A stretch of 64,000 nt of DNA, taken from the NCBI GenBank assembly GCA_963838495.1, contig CAWIRC010000001.1, positions 1,116,001-1,180,000 on the forward strand, written 5' to 3'. The notes under the pieces were generated by a model. It ran no database searches. It was not told the origin of the DNA and saw only the letters and a list, made by a program, of their open reading frames with translations. Positions 62,702 through 64,000 of this stretch are shown here, in pieces. Every line of letters starts with the position of its first letter. The first letter of the stretch is position 1. Source of the DNA: JBEKIK01 sp963838495. Its GTDB lineage: Bacteria > Planctomycetota > Planctomycetia > Pirellulales > Thermoguttaceae. The position numbers were made by a program, and so were the translations under genes.

Positions 62702-64000
62702 ATGACCTTATCCAACGTGAGATTGATCTTGGCCCGCGAAATCCGCGATCAGATGCGCGACCGGCGGACCTTGTTCATGATTGTGGTCCTGCCGATCTTG
62801 CTCTATCCGCTGTTGGGAACGAGTTTTTTCCAGCTTGGGCAGTTTTTGCAGGCGCACCCCAGCCGGGTGTTGATCGTGGCCGCCAAAGAAACCGGCGATT
62901 TGCCCCCGCTTTTCGAGAAGGGGCAGTTCTCATCCCGGTTGTTCGCCGATCCGGATCGCGCCCGCCTGCTGGAATTGCACTTTGCAGCGGATGAGCCAAG
63001 GGAGAACGACGCCCGGGCTGATTCCCGCTCGGATTCTTTTCAAGATGCCCTTCGCCAGGTGCAAGCCGGGATGTATGACGCGGCCCTATATTTTCCGCCG
63101 AATTTCGCCGAGCGTTTGGGCCACTTCCACCGGGCCATTTCCGATCGAGCCCACAATCCGCAGGACAAAAACGCGGCGGGCCGGGAAGATTTTCTCTCTA
63201 TGCCCAGGCCAGAAATCATATATTCCACCGCCAACGAGAAGTCGCAGATCGCCTTTACCAGGCTCTCCGAAGCCTTGCGCCAGTGGAGCGAACTTATCGG
63301 CAAGAAAAACCTGGAAGCCGGGGGCCTGCCCCTCGAAACCGTTCAACCCTTCACCCTCGAATCGTCCGACGTGGCCAAGGAAAGCGGTTTTCGCGGCGCG
63401 GCCGTATGGGCCAAAATCCTGCCCATGCTCCTCCTGCTCTGGACGCTCACCGGCGCGTTTTATCCGGCAGTGGACCTGTGCGCCGGCGAAAAAGAACGCG
63501 GCACCCTGGAAACCTTGCTCTCCAGTCCCGCCCAGCGGAGCGAAATCGTCCTGGGCAAGTTGCTTACAATCATGCTCTTCAGCATGGTGACGGCCGTTTT
63601 GAACCTCGTAAGCGTGGGCGTTACCATGTGGGTGTCCTTGAGCCATTTCAAGGTTTTAGGCCCGCCCCCGGCGCTTTCGGCCGTCTGGTTGTTGGCGGCT
63701 TTGCTGCCCATCTCGGCTTTGTTTAGCGCCTTGTGCCTGGCATTGGCGGCCTTCGCACGCAGCACCAAGGAAGGGCAATACTATCTCATGCCCCTGCTGC
63801 TTGTGTCCATGCCGCTGGTGATTTTGCCCATGTCGCCGGGCATGGAACTAAACCTGGGCAACAGCCTGATCCCGGTTACAGGCGTGATGCTGCTCTTGCG
63901 CAGCCTGCTGGAAGGCCATTATTTGCCTGCCTTGCAGTATTCGCCGGTCGTAATCGGCGTAACTTTAGCCGCCTGCATTTTGGCCATCCGCTGGGCGGTC
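62702..64000 (+). CDS. natB: ABC-2 family permease (NatB-like), partial at window end
   Basis: Starts ATG 62702, 3 bp after the ATPase stop, so translationally coupled. TLSNVRLILAREIRDQMRDR then the first helix TLFMIVVLPILLYPLLGTSF; a large extracytoplasmic loop with a DUF3526-like region (DALRQVQAGMYDAALYFPPN, SQIAFTRLSEALRQWSELIG) follows. Then membrane helices and the ABC-2 GEKERGTLETLLSSPAQRSE coupling loop. It runs off the window end after SPVVIGVTLAACILAI. Planctomycete members often carry a C-terminal CPBP protease domain; that part is beyond the window. Confidence 0.87.
   Translation, partial: MTLSNVRLILAREIRDQMRDRRTLFMIVVLPILLYPLLGTSFFQLGQFLQAHPSRVLIVAAKETGDLPPLFEKGQFSSRLFADPDRARLLELHFAADEPRENDARADSRSDSFQDALRQVQAGMYDAALYFPPNFAERLGHFHRAISDRAHNPQDKNAAGREDFLSMPRPEIIYSTANEKSQIAFTRLSEALRQWSELIGKKNLEAGGLPLETVQPFTLESSDVAKESGFRGAAVWAKILPMLLLLWTLTGAFYPAVDLCAGEKERGTLETLLSSPAQRSEIVLGKLLTIMLFSMVTAVLNLVSVGVTMWVSLSHFKVLGPPPALSAVWLLAALLPISALFSALCLALAAFARSTKEGQYYLMPLLLVSMPLVILPMSPGMELNLGNSLIPVTGVMLLLRSLLEGHYLPALQYSPVVIGVTLAACILAIRWAV

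Noticed and set aside
1..64000. tRNA or rRNA genes
   Set aside because: Looked for T-loop-like GGTTCGAATC words and rRNA blocks; none convincing.
1..64000. CRISPR array
   Set aside because: The dispersed hairpins and word repeats are not regularly spaced and have no unique spacers of constant length; no cas gene is present.

Overview
The window looks like a chromosomal segment of an uncultured planctomycete (Planctomycetota, probably Pirellulales-like), most likely from a draft assembly. The pointers are a prepilin-type DUF1559 protein with the DGSVHF C-terminal signature, a PEP-CTERM exosortase substrate, several small lipoproteins of a planctomycete type, a TrxB with the lineage-typical insertion, the futalosine (mqn) menaquinone route, and many conserved proteins of unknown function. 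Lineage is inferred from gene content only; no rRNA or tRNA gene was seen.

Layout. 0-4.1 kb: the pnt transhydrogenase operon (pntA1-pntA2-pntB, minus strand, cut by the window start), divergent from rplM-rpsI. 4.2-9.2 kb: a C-terminal processing protease, a FixL/FixJ-like two-component pair and a UDP-glucuronate decarboxylase. 9.4-10.4 kb: a complete IS5-type insertion sequence with inverted repeats and a short direct repeat. 10.4-24.5 kb: rpsR, a DUF1559 pseudopilin, an Fe-S protein, a bifunctional nuclease, two toxin-antitoxin modules (MazF/RHH, ParE/XRE), a parvulin-type isomerase, rsmG, a HEPN protein, membrane proteins, a URO-D-family protein and a PilZ protein. 24.5-33.4 kb: an amino-acid permease, cstA, trxB, asnS, a secreted esterase and YjbQ. 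33.6-46.3 kb: the most lineage-specific part, with lipoproteins, a Cys-rich three-module secreted protein, a membrane-inserted P-loop NTPase, a zinc-ribbon/GYF_2 membrane protein, a DUF900-like lipoprotein hydrolase, a hybrid histidine kinase, a PEP-CTERM protein and a membrane protein. 46.5-57.6 kb: trpS, pyrD, an HU protein, YkgJ, a large FAD/Fe-S oxidoreductase, folE, a Lon-N-domain protein, nth, dcd and a decayed toxin-antitoxin pair. 57.9-64 kb: an AAA ATPase, mqnA-mqnC, and a NatA/NatB-type ABC exporter running off the end.

Two patterns cut across the window. First, more than a dozen conserved genes carry one or more single-base frameshifts, with good family sequence on both sides in different frames, often in C/G runs. 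Systematic consensus error is the simplest explanation, so frameshifted genes are reported here over their full reconstructed span. Second, intergenic spaces carry dispersed structured repeats. The best is a family of near-perfect hairpins (TTGGGGCAGCAG...CTGCTGCCCCAA) with a compensatory base-pair change between copies. A tandem pair of covarying hairpins lies downstream of trpS, and there is a range of low-complexity word repeats.
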